From NCBI GenBank assembly GCA_963556495.2, contig OY747715.1, forward strand, positions 18,638,739-18,702,738: 64,000 nucleotides of DNA, read 5' to 3'. Made by a program: the position numbers and the translations under genes. Shown in pieces: positions 53,620 to 64,000 of the stretch (its first letter is position 1; the number at the start of each line of letters is the position of its first letter). The notes under the pieces are model-generated. The model ran no database searches and was not told where the DNA came from. It saw only the letters and a program-made list of their open reading frames with translations. The DNA is from Valencia hispanica. Its lineage: Eukaryota > Chordata > Actinopteri > Cyprinodontiformes > Valenciidae.

Positions 53620-53965
53620 TGTTTCATAAATTTCCCAAACAATAGCAGTCGCTCTCAGTCCCATTTGGCCACACAGAGTTCAGTAAGAAAGCCTTTGCTT
53701 ATGCAGCTCCTTTTGCTTGGAACATGTTTCAGCAAGGCTGGAAATTGACCGAGCTATTGTCCTTAAATCCTTTCAAAACCAAGCAGAAAGCAGCAGAGAT
53801 TGTCTCAATGATTTGTAATTGCCTATCATGATCTGTGTTATTTAAAAAAAATAAGTATTTTAATGTTGTTGTAACTCTGTGTTGAATTTTGCTGCCTCTC
53901 GGCCAGGACTTCCTTGGAACAGACGTTTCTAATCTCAATAGGATTTTCCTTGTTAAAAAAAATCT
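53620..53965 (+). mobile_element. LINE (L2-type) 3' end fragment
   Basis: A plus-strand frame reads HTEFSKKAFAYAAPFAWN and LTELLSLNPFKTK, the C-terminal end of an L2/CR1-like reverse transcriptase protein. It is followed by CTCGGCCAGGACTTCCTTGG and TCTCAATAGGATTTTCCTTG, the usual 3' end of fish LINEs of this type. 5' truncated. Confidence 0.72.
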
Positions 53966-53999
53966 TTAATTAAAAATAATAATAATTTTAATGCTATGT

Positions 54000-56900
54000 T
54001 TGGTAGCTGAACTGAACCTAGTTTAGGAATCTCGGATCTGGTTTAAAACCAAGAAGCAAACAGACCTAGAGGCAAAAGAAAAAAAAATTAGCAATAAGTT
54101 TTGAATGATTCTTTTTTTTTTCCTGATAGAAAGTCCAAAACAAAGATGATCAACTAATTGGAAAGAAATCTAAAATTAAGATATTATAAACCCAAAATAA
54201 AAGGTAATCATCTAAATATATCGAAGTTCTAGCACTATATATATATATTTAAAAAAAACAGATTTGTATCCATTAGTCAATGGAATAACATCAAAAGGGT
54301 CAGCAAATTCAAACTTCCATTTTTTCATTTTCTAAGACTGCTGCCAGATTAGGAGAATGACAGGACTGGTTAGAAAATGCTTTTTTCTCACTCGTCTAAC
54401 TCTGGGGAAGATGGCAACAGACAACATTTTACTTAGGGGTGGAATATCCCTTTAACACTATGAGGTGTGCAAACAACACAATTTCACGTTTGTCAGGATT
54501 GCAAGTTTTTATTTTTTGTTTGTCCCATTTTATCGATCCAGTTCATTAAAAAAGAAATCCCCTTTATTTTTGCTTGTTGTGATACTGTTTTTAAGGTTTA
54601 AATATAGTTGATTTTATTTTTTGATTTTCTACTTACACTAGTTGTTTTTGTTTGTATTTTGTTTTTGAGGTAACGAACACGTCCAGGGACGGCATGAAAA
54701 ATAACCTTTTAGAAACTCTTGCATGTTTACTTAACTGCTTATTAATGCATTCTGTCCCATTTAAATGAACATCATTTTAACAGAATAACCAATTTTCCTA
54801 AAGATATTTTCTTTTTCTCCTCAACAGTACAGTAGTTTTCCATCTTTAATCCGCAGTCATAGAAAGGATGGCGTAATAAAATGTATATAACTTTGCGAAA
54901 TAGCAACATAAAGCACAGAAAATATACCCATGCATTCAATCATTTCGGACAAACGACTCTCTGGAACATCCTACTCTGGGACTTTTACAGTTTGTTACAC
55001 GGATCCATGTTTTTTTTTTCTTTCTATTTCATGCAAAGCACTTAACCTGCTTACAAAGGACATTGTGCTCAAAGAATTCCATTAGTGTTTATGAGACATC
55101 TGACTCCCGAGACACAACACAAAGGCTGTTATTGTAATATTTCTGTGGCAAGAACAAAGTATTTCACAGTCCATGTCTGTGCCAGATCACAGAAACCAGA
55201 GCGGCCTTAATGAGTTTCACCTTCACAGGACTGTGTAGCCACATGAGAGCTTAACTCTCATCCCAGAGAACAAGAGCAGAAGAACAGATGCACGAGGTCA
55301 GGACACAGAGAGCTGCAGATTTTTTCTGCTGTGTGAGCAACAGCTCTGAGAGACCGGGGGGGGGAAAATACAGCTACTGATGTCTGATAAGATTTGGACT
55401 AATTGAGTTGGCAGACTGTAGAAGAGCAACTCAAGCAACTTACCCCTTTCAAGCTAAAGAAATATTAGTTGATTATAGACTCCAATACATAAACGTACCA
55501 ACATCTAATCAAATGCTGATGCCAAAAAGCACTAGCTGTCTTTAAATTTTAAAAATAAAATGATTTTAAACCTCTAAATTAAATCCTACTCTTTAATGGC
55601 AAGCCATCCATCCCAGTCTTGTTTCAAAAATCTGGCCAAACTGATCATCTCTGCTTTCCAAAACATTCGACAGCTTGACTGAAGCCCCCAGGCAAAATTT
55701 AAACAGGATGCGAATTCACCGTGAGCCGTGTCACAGGGAGCACAGCTACACATTATTAATGTGTTGTTTGCTTTAGCTGCTTGTTTTTGTTAGTATCATT
55801 CAAATCATCTGGCAAAGGTAACATGTGGGACCGATCGAACTTTGCTTTTGCATCGTTTGTTTTCACGGCCCAATAAGGCAATGCAAGCGATAGAAACGAT
55901 TACACCCAGCCATCATAGAGCTTCATGGATCATCTTCATTCAAAACTTAATCTGTAATAAACAAGTGGCTGTTTTTAATGAACAACTTTTATAATCCAGC
56001 TTTAAAGTATATTTTAAATATTTGACAGATTTCAGTTCAAAATGTTTTAACACAGCTTGAGCTTCACTTTCATTTCCCATTAGTATGACACAGCAAACCT
56101 TCAAAGTTTGATAAGAACATTACGTCTTAAGCTGCCTAAACTGCTCTACTAGCGTATTAAAAGGGTATTGACCCAACAGGTGGATTGCATTCTGTGCCAA
56201 ATCATCACGCTGCAAAACATTAAAAATGAAACGAGAACTTTGCTTTCATACAACAACGCAATAACAGGAAGTTTGAATATTGAAAGCCAGAAAGAAGTCT
56301 ACCATCACATATTGGGAATATATCTGTTAGAGTATAAAGGGATATAATTTAGAGATGTACCAATCAGAAGGATTTTATTTTTCTTTGAAAGATCTGAGCT
56401 GCCAATGCAGCGAATTTAAATGTATAAATAGTTAAGAATATGCTAAAAATTCTTTGATGGAAGTAGTAGTTTTAGAACCAGGAGAAAAGAAAATTGCAAC
56501 ATCCTTCCTGTTCAAGACTGTGTCCCTTAAAGATGATTAAGAGAAAGTTTTGATTTTTCAGTACTTGACCTGCAGATCACTGATCAGAAAAGATCAAAGA
56601 AAGAAAAGGGACAATTGTATTGTCTGGTTGTTAATTCTTATTTTAACCAGTCAAAAGTCTGACCAAGGTAATGTTTAATCCACAAAATAAGGCACTGGTC
56701 ATCTAGACTGGACTGGTGTCTCAAAGTAGGGGGAAAATGTCACACTCTTGGGAAACACTTAAAGTTTATCAAACAAACATTTTAGGTCTAAGATCTATGT
56801 ACTGCTTGATTAAATCTGTAAAAGGTTTAAAATCTGTCATTATAGTCACAGATTATTAATGAGACAAACGAGGAAGTGTCAACTAAGAACAGGTAGATCA

Positions 56901-57380
56901 ACTATAGCCCATTCGCCACACCTGTTCTCTTTGATATTATCCACCTATAAACTGTTATGTATGTATTCAATTCCATTAAGCTGAAATTTGCTTCAAACAT
57001 GATCCAACACATTAATATTAGCTTTTCTAGTAATAAGTAATTTCATTATAAAACACAAGACCAGCAGGTCCAGCTCATATCCAATTATCTTGAAATATTT
57101 ATACATTAATCAAATGTGTGCCAATACATAAACGATCATAAAGACACACGCTAAATACGGTCTAATTCAATTGTAATTTTATCACAATAAAGTCAAGCTC
57201 AGTAGATCGCATATTCCAAATTGCGGAGACACTTCTCTCGACAGATACAGATCTCCAGTGGCATTTGAGGTCTAATCTATCAGTTCTGAATGACAAAATC
57301 TTTTTTTTTTACATGGGCTTCAATACATACAAGAGAAAAAAAAACAGAAAAAAACTTGTGCACACTCATTAATAGGGTTC
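54000..57380. other. aff4 first intron, no feature assigned
   Basis: Largely AT-rich unique-looking sequence. No exon or bordered repeat was recognised. Confidence 0.4.
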
Positions 57381-57383
57381 ATG

Positions 57384-57583
57384 CAAGGGTGTCCAGTTCC
57401 AGTCCTCAAGGGCTGGTGTCCTGACAGCTGATTCAAATGGTCCAACTACCTCGTTGTCAGCATGTCAAAGTCCGACAGAGGCCTAATAATAAACCATCAA
57501 CTGATACAGATGTGTTAAACTAGGGAAAATAACTAAAATATGCAGGATGCTGGCCCCTTGAGGACTGACTTTGGACACCACTG
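57384..57583. mobile_element. 200-bp MITE with GGTGTCCA ends
   Basis: The left arm CAAGGGTGTCCAGTTCCAGTCCTCAAGGGC pairs as an inverted repeat with the right arm GCCCCTTGAGGACTGACTTTGGACACCACTG. This is a very common small fish element. Non-coding. Confidence 0.8.
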
Positions 57584-57761
57584 AGTTTTAAACCCAACAA
57601 CGGCAAAAAAAGATTGTTACCAACGCATCAAAATATATATTCCTAACCTTTATATAAGTTTAATTCAACTCAAACAAAGCACAAAGTAATCAAAACTGAT
57701 ACAACTATAGAATGGAAATGGTGGGAGTTTTTACTTTCTGCGCATATAATAAGCTTGCTTG

Positions 57762-57839
57762 CTTGCTTGTGTGTGTGTGTGTGTCTGTGTGTGTGTGTGT
57801 GTGTGAGAGAGAAATGGGGGGGGGGGGGGGGGGGGGGGG
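57762..57839 (+). repeat. (GT)n tract followed by 24 G
   Basis: An interrupted GT repeat leads into GAGAGAGAAAT and then 24 consecutive G (57816-57839). Confidence 0.93.
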
Positions 57840-58712
57840 AATAAACTGGCTGATCAAGTAATATGTAGCCAAATCAAAAAGGTTGCTTCATCTCATTTAA
57901 ATCAGATGACTACTGTCAGTTACTGACTTATGCATTTAAATGGCAAAAGGGAACTTGGGACTTAGGATGCATGTTCTGGCCCTTCCCCCTAGTATGTCGT
58001 TTAAAAATTCTTCCTAGAAATTAAAGTCAGCTTTCCTTCCTAAAACAAATTAATCTTTTGCTTTATTTGGATCTTTGATTGGCGGCACAAAAAAACAATC
58101 TGAAATTGTATTTATGTTGTACTTCATATTTGTTTTAATATGGAATACCGCCATGTGTGAAGCAAACAACTCGTATATTCATCCAGTGTGTATTCCGACT
58201 CCTTTAAAATTTTGTTCATCATATACACAAACATCTTCTTAACTGAACTCAAAACTAATATGAATTTACTTCAATGTGTACCGTGAATTTATCTTTTTTT
58301 TAATTATTTAAGAAAATACAAATGTGAGGCCTTTAAACTTACATCAGACACAAAAACAAGATCGCTACCCTCTTAATGTTCGACTTAGTTTGCCCCAACC
58401 AAATCCCTAGAACACGCACAAAAGTATTGTGTACGCTTTCGTTATAAAATAAAGGTTTATCATTACCAGAAGCCAAAATCAGCCCCCATATTCAACCTAA
58501 TGTTTATTAAGAGGCTAACCTGCAGGACTACCTGCGTCTTTAAGCGAAACGTATGCTAGCTAGCGGCGTTTAGCTGCTAAGCTAGCGGCTAGCCTGTTTA
58601 AAACATTTTAATTTTTGCGTTAATTGAAGTTAACAACCACTTCAAATGTAACAAAATATTAGAGCAATTTTATTCGAAATATAACACATTTCCTGACATT
58701 GACAACCCTTAC

Positions 58713-58830
58713 CTCTTATCTTCTTTTTAGGCCCAAACCATTCTAGCTGTTGGAAAGCTCTTTTCTCTTTGTCTTTTTCCACTTCCAGTTAGACGCAAAA
58801 TGGACTCAGCTAAACAGCTAAAATACTGAA
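58713..58830 (-). other. aff4: Probable non-coding first exon of aff4 (distal)
   Basis: On the minus strand the segment ends AAGAAGATAAGAG before GTAAGG, a strong donor (GT at 58712-58711). Joined to exon 2 the leader has an in-frame TAA shortly before, so translation would start at MNREDRN. aff4 is the only gene downstream on this strand inside the window. The 5' edge is a guess. The TCTAACTGGAAGTGG run near 58785 includes an ETS-like GGAAGTG core. Confidence 0.6.
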
Positions 58831-60377
58831 ACCGAACGGACGGTTCACATGTTTTCTTCAAAATGCAACTGCACACCGAATGGCAAACAAAACGGGACCA
58901 TTTTTTCTGTCCTTCATGTTGTTAATACTGAATAAAAGTGACTGATAGCTAAGTTAGGCAGCCAAGCAGGTACAACAGACAGGAGTGGATGGCAGCAGTC
59001 AGTGCTGCCTTCACGACCCCGTCGGAAATATGTCAAACACATCTTCCAAACCATCCTGACAGGAGAGGCATACATAGAAACAATATGAAACTGCTTAGTT
59101 TGCATTGCCATTTCCTAATTAAGTTATTTATAAGAATAAACAAAAAATCAAATATTTAGCAGATTAAAGGTATTTGAAAGTAACGAAATCAAGAAATAAG
59201 AAAAAAAATCTGTCAATCAATGACAAAAGGTATAAAATATACATTATAGTACATGTGAAAAGGCTGCTTAAATAAATTGCAAAAAAATTTTTCACAAATA
59301 ACAGATTTATCGTATGTTGTAGATTATGCAATACACGTTTCCTTTCTGTAATTTGTGTCCTTTTATTTGCGATCATTTCCGCACATTTTATTTACCTTGT
59401 TTTTATGCCTAATAAACTGAAAAATGGCCACATTGAGTAAAAATCCCCTTATCTAATTGAGGGAATCAAATGAACCGGTTTTGTTTACACTGCCATCAAG
59501 GCCAGCTGCTAAGGATAATACCTCTTGTACCTGAACGCAGCACTTAGTGACGTAAAGGTTGCACATGTTTTGACGTACAGAAGGAAATCACGCACGTCTC
59601 ATTGTTCCCTGCTGTTTATTGGGAGCTTTTTATTTAACCGAAAAGGAAGACAACATATTCTGGTTGTTACACATTTTTGTTAAATAAATTAATAAAAGTA
59701 TGGTTCTGTATACATCCTTCGGCTCTACTAGTTAGGATGTAGTATTTATGTTGACTTGAATAACAACAATCTGGTGGGTTATGTGATTTTGGGAGTTCCT
59801 TAGGGAATTCTGAAATCCTTGAAAGCAGCAAAGCAATAGCTAAGAATAATTTGCACCAACATTTTAAGACATCTTCCTCTGATTACATAGGTAAGAACTA
59901 CATTTTGACAAGAAAATATCCTGGCACAGTTAAATAATTTGCTTTTGTTTATTCAAATGCAAATCTGATTTGAATTCATATCAAAAGACCCACTGACATG
60001 GGAATTTTATCTTTTAATCGGTGAACATTCCCCCAGGGCTGTGAACAAACAATTGGTTTTGTACCTTGCTAAGGGGTGTCACAGCTCTGAATAGAGAACT
60101 AGTTCACTGGAGGTCATTCACTGCCGTCGACCTCTTGGCCCCAAAATGGTTCTTTAGCCTTAAAGGCTGACCCTTCCCCACCGAACACACAAAAACACAC
60201 TTTAAAGACTGCTACTTGGGAGATAGTCTGTGACCAGACCAAACCAACATTTAAAAATTACTATATTTCTATTGTTCATTAATATATTCAAAACACTTTC
60301 TGCTACAATTTTTGGCCAAACGATATAACAATCTAATATGTACTGATATAAAAAATGGTGTTTGGAGTACCCAAACA
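58831..60377. other. Spacer upstream of aff4
   Basis: It should contain the distal aff4 promoter next to 58.83 kb. No TATA box, CpG island of note or other gene was seen. Confidence 0.4.
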
Positions 60378-61117
60378 TTGTACTCAAGTCAGAGTGGCAC
60401 TACAACAACATACTTTTCTTAAATAAAAGTAAAGAGGTGCCATTCAAGAAATTACTCGAGTGAGAGTAAAAAAGTATTTGGTAAAAAGTCTACTTGAGCA
60501 CTGAGTTACATCTGATCTAATATTAATACTAATATTAAAATTATATCGTCAGACAGACAAAAATACAAAGTTATGGGAAAATTCTGGTATTTTAAAGACT
60601 AAAATTAAAAATGGATTAAAAAATAATTACAAAATAACTCATTTTAAGCAGAAGAAACATGTTTGTAAGTTGTAATTTTTCAAGATAATACCTATACTTA
60701 CAGTAGGTAATGTAAATATATATCTTAAAACAAGGTACAAAAAAAAAAGTACTTCCAGGGACAATTTATGGTGTTTACCGTATATCCATTGACCTTAAAA
60801 TGTAACAAGCTCAACACATAGAAAACCAAAGCTTGTATAGAAACAGGTGATCTCCTTCATTCAACTGTAGGTGTGTGTCTATGTCTGGAGTACTTTTTGG
60901 TAAAACATGCTTGTTTTTCATTCAGTGAAGTTACTCACAGTAGGTAGAGCATTCAAAAACTTTACTCAAGTAAGAGTAGCGATACTTAAAAATAATATTA
61001 CTCAAGTAAAAGTAAAAAGTACGGTATAGTAAAACTAGTCTTAAAAATACATTTTACCCAGAAGGTTACTCAAGTAAATGTAACTGAATACATGTAATTA
61101 GTTACTACCCACCTCTG
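60378..61117. mobile_element. Non-autonomous element with TACTCAAGTAAAAGT motifs
   Basis: The right end ACTCAAGTAAATGTAACTGAATACATG...GTTACTACCCACCTCTG and the inner CTCAAGTAAGAGTAGCGATACT are hallmarks of a widespread teleost DNA element. The left side shows GTACTCAAGTCAGAG and ATTACTCGAGTGAGAG but lacks the complementary CAGAGGTGGGTAG end, so it looks truncated. Confidence 0.68.
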
Positions 61118-61144
61118 AAAATGGCAGTCAGTTAAAGTTCAACA

Positions 61145-62705
61145 TGGGCTTGCAAATGCATATTCCTTGAACTTGTTCACATTTTGTGTCATCACAATCA
61201 CATACTTAGCTTGATTTTATTGGGATATACTAAAATAGAATAAGTAGCACATAATTGTGAAGTTGCAGGAAAAGTAAAATAATTCTCATGTTATTTTTGA
61301 CATTTTCCTAAATAAAGTAAACTCTTGGTCTCCATTTACTCCTAAATAAAACCCAGAGCAACCAACTGCCGTTATCATTCACCTGATCAGTTAATAACTC
61401 CTGTGTGTAGTGCAACCTATGTATGAACAGAAAGTATTTTCAAACCATTGGCCTCAAATGAAACAAGCATGATACAACTACGAACCTACAAAGTCCACTT
61501 AATCTGAGAGGCAATGCAATAAGAGCATTAATGGGAAAACCAGCTAAGAGGCCTACTGAACCTGAAGGAGCTGCAGAGATCCGCAACCAAGGTGGGAGTG
61601 TCTGTCGACGAGAAGAACTGTTAGTTGTCCACTTTGTAAATGTGGCTCTTATTGAAGAATAGCAGAAGCAAATTTCTTGCTGAAAGAACTCTATGAAAAG
61701 TGCTGTATGCAAAAAAAAGAAAACATGCGGAAGTGGGTGCTCTGCTCATGTGAACCAAATTGTGCTTCTTCGGTAAAAATATTTTACGCCTTTGTCACAT
61801 CTAGGCTACATTTCTGTAACATGCTTTATTTTGGGTTTAGGAAAATATCCATTCAGCCCCTACAGGTGCTGAAAACACTGAAGTTCATTAACCCATTTTA
61901 ACTTTACTTCACTGGCTGCTTGTGCATTTCAGAATCCATTTGTGGAATTCTTTTAAAATCTTTCCATGGTCTTGCTCTCCCCATCTAAACCATTTAATTT
62001 TTTGTGTTTTATTTATGTACAACCCTTTGTGAAACACGGTTTATTTTAAAAGTGCTTTATAAAGCTTGCTTATCACATGCAAAGCTGTGAATTACGCTGA
62101 ACACAGCACTCCCACTATAAAACATTATGGCGACAGCATCATGATGTGTGGGTGCCTTCTTTCAGCACAGACAGGGAAGCTAGTCAGAGATGTTTAGAAT
62201 ATGGACGTAGTAAAACACAAAGCAATCCAGAAAGAAAACCTGTTCAAGGCTGCAAAAGACTAAGATGGAGGTTCAGCTTACAGCGAGATAACGACCTGAA
62301 ACATATTTACAATATAATGATTTAGATCGAAAGCATATCCATGTGCATCAGAATGGCCCAGTCAAAGCCGGGATCAAAATCGGCTTGAGAACCTGTGCCA
62401 AAACTTAATTTACATTCACAGATGCTCTGACCGATCTTGAGCTATTTTGCAAATTGAAATGAGAAAAATATAGTTCCTTTAGAGCTGGTAGAAATATACC
62501 CCAAAAGTCATGCAACTGTTACTCTGGTGCAATATAGTTCTATGGAGTACTGACACAACAAGCTCAGGAGTCCTCAGACTAGATTAAGCACAATCGAAGT
62601 ATTATTTGAAAATACAAAAAAACGTTATTTTCCCTCCACTTTACAACGACAGGCTGTATTGTGTTGGTTTATCACAGAGACCAGATACAAAACACAGTTT
62701 GTGGT
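61145..62705 (+). mobile_element. Degenerate Tc1-like element interrupted by a LINE tail
   Basis: The 5' half (61145-61770) has GCATATTCCTTGAAC near its end, AGAGCATTAATGGGAAAACCAG, CTAAGAGGCCTACTGAACCTG and GAGCTGCAGAGATCCGCAAC. The 3' half (62080-62705) has ATCATGATGTGTGGGTGCC, ACAGGGAAGCTAGTCAGAG, CAGAATGGCCCAGTCAAAGCC and CTTGAGCTATTTTGCAAA, then a TTTATCACAGAG terminus. Both halves belong to one family also found at 6.1, 15.6 and 25.9 kb. Stops and indels prevent expression. Confidence 0.8.
61775..62078 (+). mobile_element. LINE 3' fragment inserted in the Tc1 remnant
   Basis: TTTACTTCACTGGCTGCTTGTGCATTTCAGAATCC, TCTTTCCATGGTCTTGCTCTCCCC and AAGTGCTTTATAAAG are typical of the 3' part of fish L2/Rex1-type LINEs (the family phrase is TCACTGGCTCCCTGT). 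It splits the transposase homology on each side, so it arrived after the Tc1 element. Confidence 0.65.
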
Positions 62706-62859
62706 TATAGAATTTCTATTTTGTTCAGCATACTTTACATTCCTAGTTCCTTTAATCAGTTTGAGATTCAGTCACGTTTGCATGTACAGATCCAATTCAA
62801 AAACACAGCACAAAGATTCAAAAGACTCAATTTTGTGTTTCTCTTAACAGGTGTTTAAG

Positions 62860-62865
62860 TTTATT
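62860..62865 (-). terminator. zcchc10: Alternative zcchc10 polyadenylation signal
   Basis: TTTATT on the plus strand is AATAAA on the minus strand, about 225 nt past the stop codon. Less likely than the nearer signal. Confidence 0.3.
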
Positions 62866-63034
62866 TTCTTGCTAGAAATACAAAATGTCATAGATGCAGA
62901 AGTAACAGCAGAGGAGTTTAAAACACAAGACGAATCACCGCTCAAAACTATTTTCCCGTCCTTAACAACACACCTGTACAACTGTCCTAGAACCAGTTTC
63001 AACCGGCTGTCATTTGCCTTTAGAAAAAGAGCTT

Positions 63035-63040
63035 TTTATT
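63035..63040 (-). terminator. zcchc10: Candidate zcchc10 polyadenylation signal
   Basis: Minus-strand CAAATAAAAAGC contains AATAAA about 50 nt beyond the zcchc10 stop. Confidence 0.5.
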
Positions 63041-63088
63041 TGAGACAGAGTAACTTCAAAACAAAGCCCTCCTCAATTCCCAACATGC

Positions 63089-63293
63089 CTATTTCTTCTT
63101 TTTCTTCTTCTTTGGAGGTCCTTCATCTGAATCGCTGCTGCTTCCAGAGTCTGAGCTTTCTGAGGACGGGGAGGTGGAGGAGGAGGAGGAAGAGCTGTCT
63201 GAAGAGGAGCTGGAGGAGTCACTGCTGTCTGACGATGAGTCACTGGACGAGTCGTCTGAGTCGTTGCTGCTGTCGTCGCTGGAGTCCTCCGTC
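63089..63293 (-). CDS. zcchc10: ZCCHC10 terminal exon (C-terminal Ser/Asp tail), partial gene
   Basis: The minus-strand acceptor TTGCTCCTAG precedes 63293. One base completes a codon and 67 residues follow to TAG at 63091-63089. They are an almost pure Ser/Asp tract (TEDSSDDSSNDSDDSSSD at the start, SSESSDSGSSSDSDEG later), ending GPPKKKKKKK. Human ZCCHC10 ends in the same way, with a poly-Ser/Asp tail and DDEPPKKKKKK, and it lies directly upstream of AFF4 on the same strand. The CCHC zinc knuckle and earlier exons are beyond the right edge. The protein is a small nucleic-acid-binding candidate of poorly known function. Another SR-like protein with such a tail cannot be fully excluded, but synteny makes ZCCHC10 the best call. 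Confidence 0.85.
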
Positions 63294-64000
63294 CTAGGAG
63301 CAAGCAGCAGAAACCAAAGTGAGAAGGAAACCTTTCCCAGTGTACCTGTTACAATCCCTGGGCTGTTACATGGACTGTAACAACTGTTGTATTATATTAA
63401 TAAGAGGTGGCAAAGAAAAGTTGTTCAGAATATTTATCCTTTTTATCTTTCTGTGTCCTGACCATATGCCTCATATACCTTGTTCTCCAACCTTGAACTT
63501 GTGAATATCTCTTCACTGCTTCCATCCATCCCCATCACCAACAATAACAAACACACCCTGAGCCCACAGCGGAACAGAGGTGACAAAGTTCACTCTTTAT
63601 AAATGTTCAAGCTGTTCATACAGATTTGTGGCTTGCTCGCAGCCACTACTGTAAATTAACTCCAAAAGTATAAAACAAAAACAGCAGAAAAGAAGGTAAG
63701 GGAAGAAAGAGTCACAGTTTAAGCATGTATTGTTTTTAGGAAACGATCTAATATGTGATTATGTACAACTATGACTTATTTCAGCCATCTTGATGTTTTG
63801 ATTATGGACAGGCTTTTGACGACAGTCTATCTCAGAGAAATAACTACAGGATTAACTCCATTACAAAGACATGAGATCCTTCTGTCCAGGAATAACCATA
63901 TAAGCTAATCCTTTTACAGCTTTCTAGGACTATATTTCATGGCTCCTATGTAGACACAAGGAGCAGCGAGAAAAAAATAAAATAGATCACTTAGATAAAA
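63294..64000 (-). other. zcchc10: zcchc10 intron, truncated by window edge
   Basis: Sequence upstream of the last zcchc10 exon. No further exon or zinc-knuckle coding sequence was recognised before the window ends. Confidence 0.6.

Noticed and set aside
62851..63297. 148-codon plus-strand frame spanning the zcchc10 3' end
   Set aside because: Antisense of the zcchc10 3' UTR and last exon; no similarity to known proteins.
63174..63380. Plus-strand poly-Glu frame opposite the zcchc10 tail
   Set aside because: It is the exact antisense shadow of the Ser/Asp-coding exon, whose acceptor, stop codon and Lys7 end are all in place on the minus strand.

Overview
This window is teleost fish genomic DNA. 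It has spliced vertebrate genes with GT-AG introns, AT-rich introns and a dense load of fish-type DNA transposons (Tc1-like, hAT-like) and LINE tails. Repeat types suggest a spiny-rayed (percomorph, possibly cyprinodontiform) fish; that part is inference.

The central gene is aff4, a scaffold of the super elongation complex, on the minus strand. I could rebuild the whole coding sequence from 20 coding exons between 41625 and 25533. Every splice phase closes, giving a 3291-nt frame (1096 residues plus stop). Segments known in vertebrate AFF4 appear in order: the cyclin-T-binding N-terminus, the TAYVR degron, the ELL-binding block, the serine/acidic tract, the AF9/ENL-binding LLVKIDLSLL motif and the C-terminal homology domain. 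Two possible first exons lie upstream: a non-coding one at about 58.7-58.8 kb, and one at about 46.5 kb whose own Kozak ATG is in frame and adds MASQSGN, recalling the N-terminus of AFF1. The last exon of zcchc10 (minus strand, Ser/Asp-rich tail ending in seven lysines) lies at 63.1-63.3 kb. aff4 next to zcchc10 in this orientation matches the order I recall for human 5q31.

The left part (1-21.7 kb) has no recognisable host coding exon. It starts with an essentially complete Tc1-like transposon (13-1623, TA on each side, about 200-bp IR/DR-type inverted repeats, intact 334-residue DD34E transposase). It also holds several decayed Tc1-like remnants, a composite element with a LINE inside (about 12-13.4 kb), and a CCAAT/GC-box promoter-like island at 17.45-17.78 kb. 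That island has consensus minus-strand splice sites and suggests the 5' end of an unidentified gene running left. A few GC-richer unique-looking stretches may be conserved non-coding elements.

The region from 46.9 to 62.7 kb (5' introns of aff4 and the aff4-zcchc10 spacer) is a transposon graveyard. It includes a 1984-bp hAT-like element with perfect 8-bp target duplications (50582-52565) carrying nested elements, and a Tc1 remnant split by a LINE tail (61.15-62.7 kb).

I found no tRNA, rRNA, CRISPR array or novel multi-gene system. The most interesting leads are the alternative aff4 N-terminus, the orphan promoter at 17.5 kb and the possibly still functional Tc1 copy.
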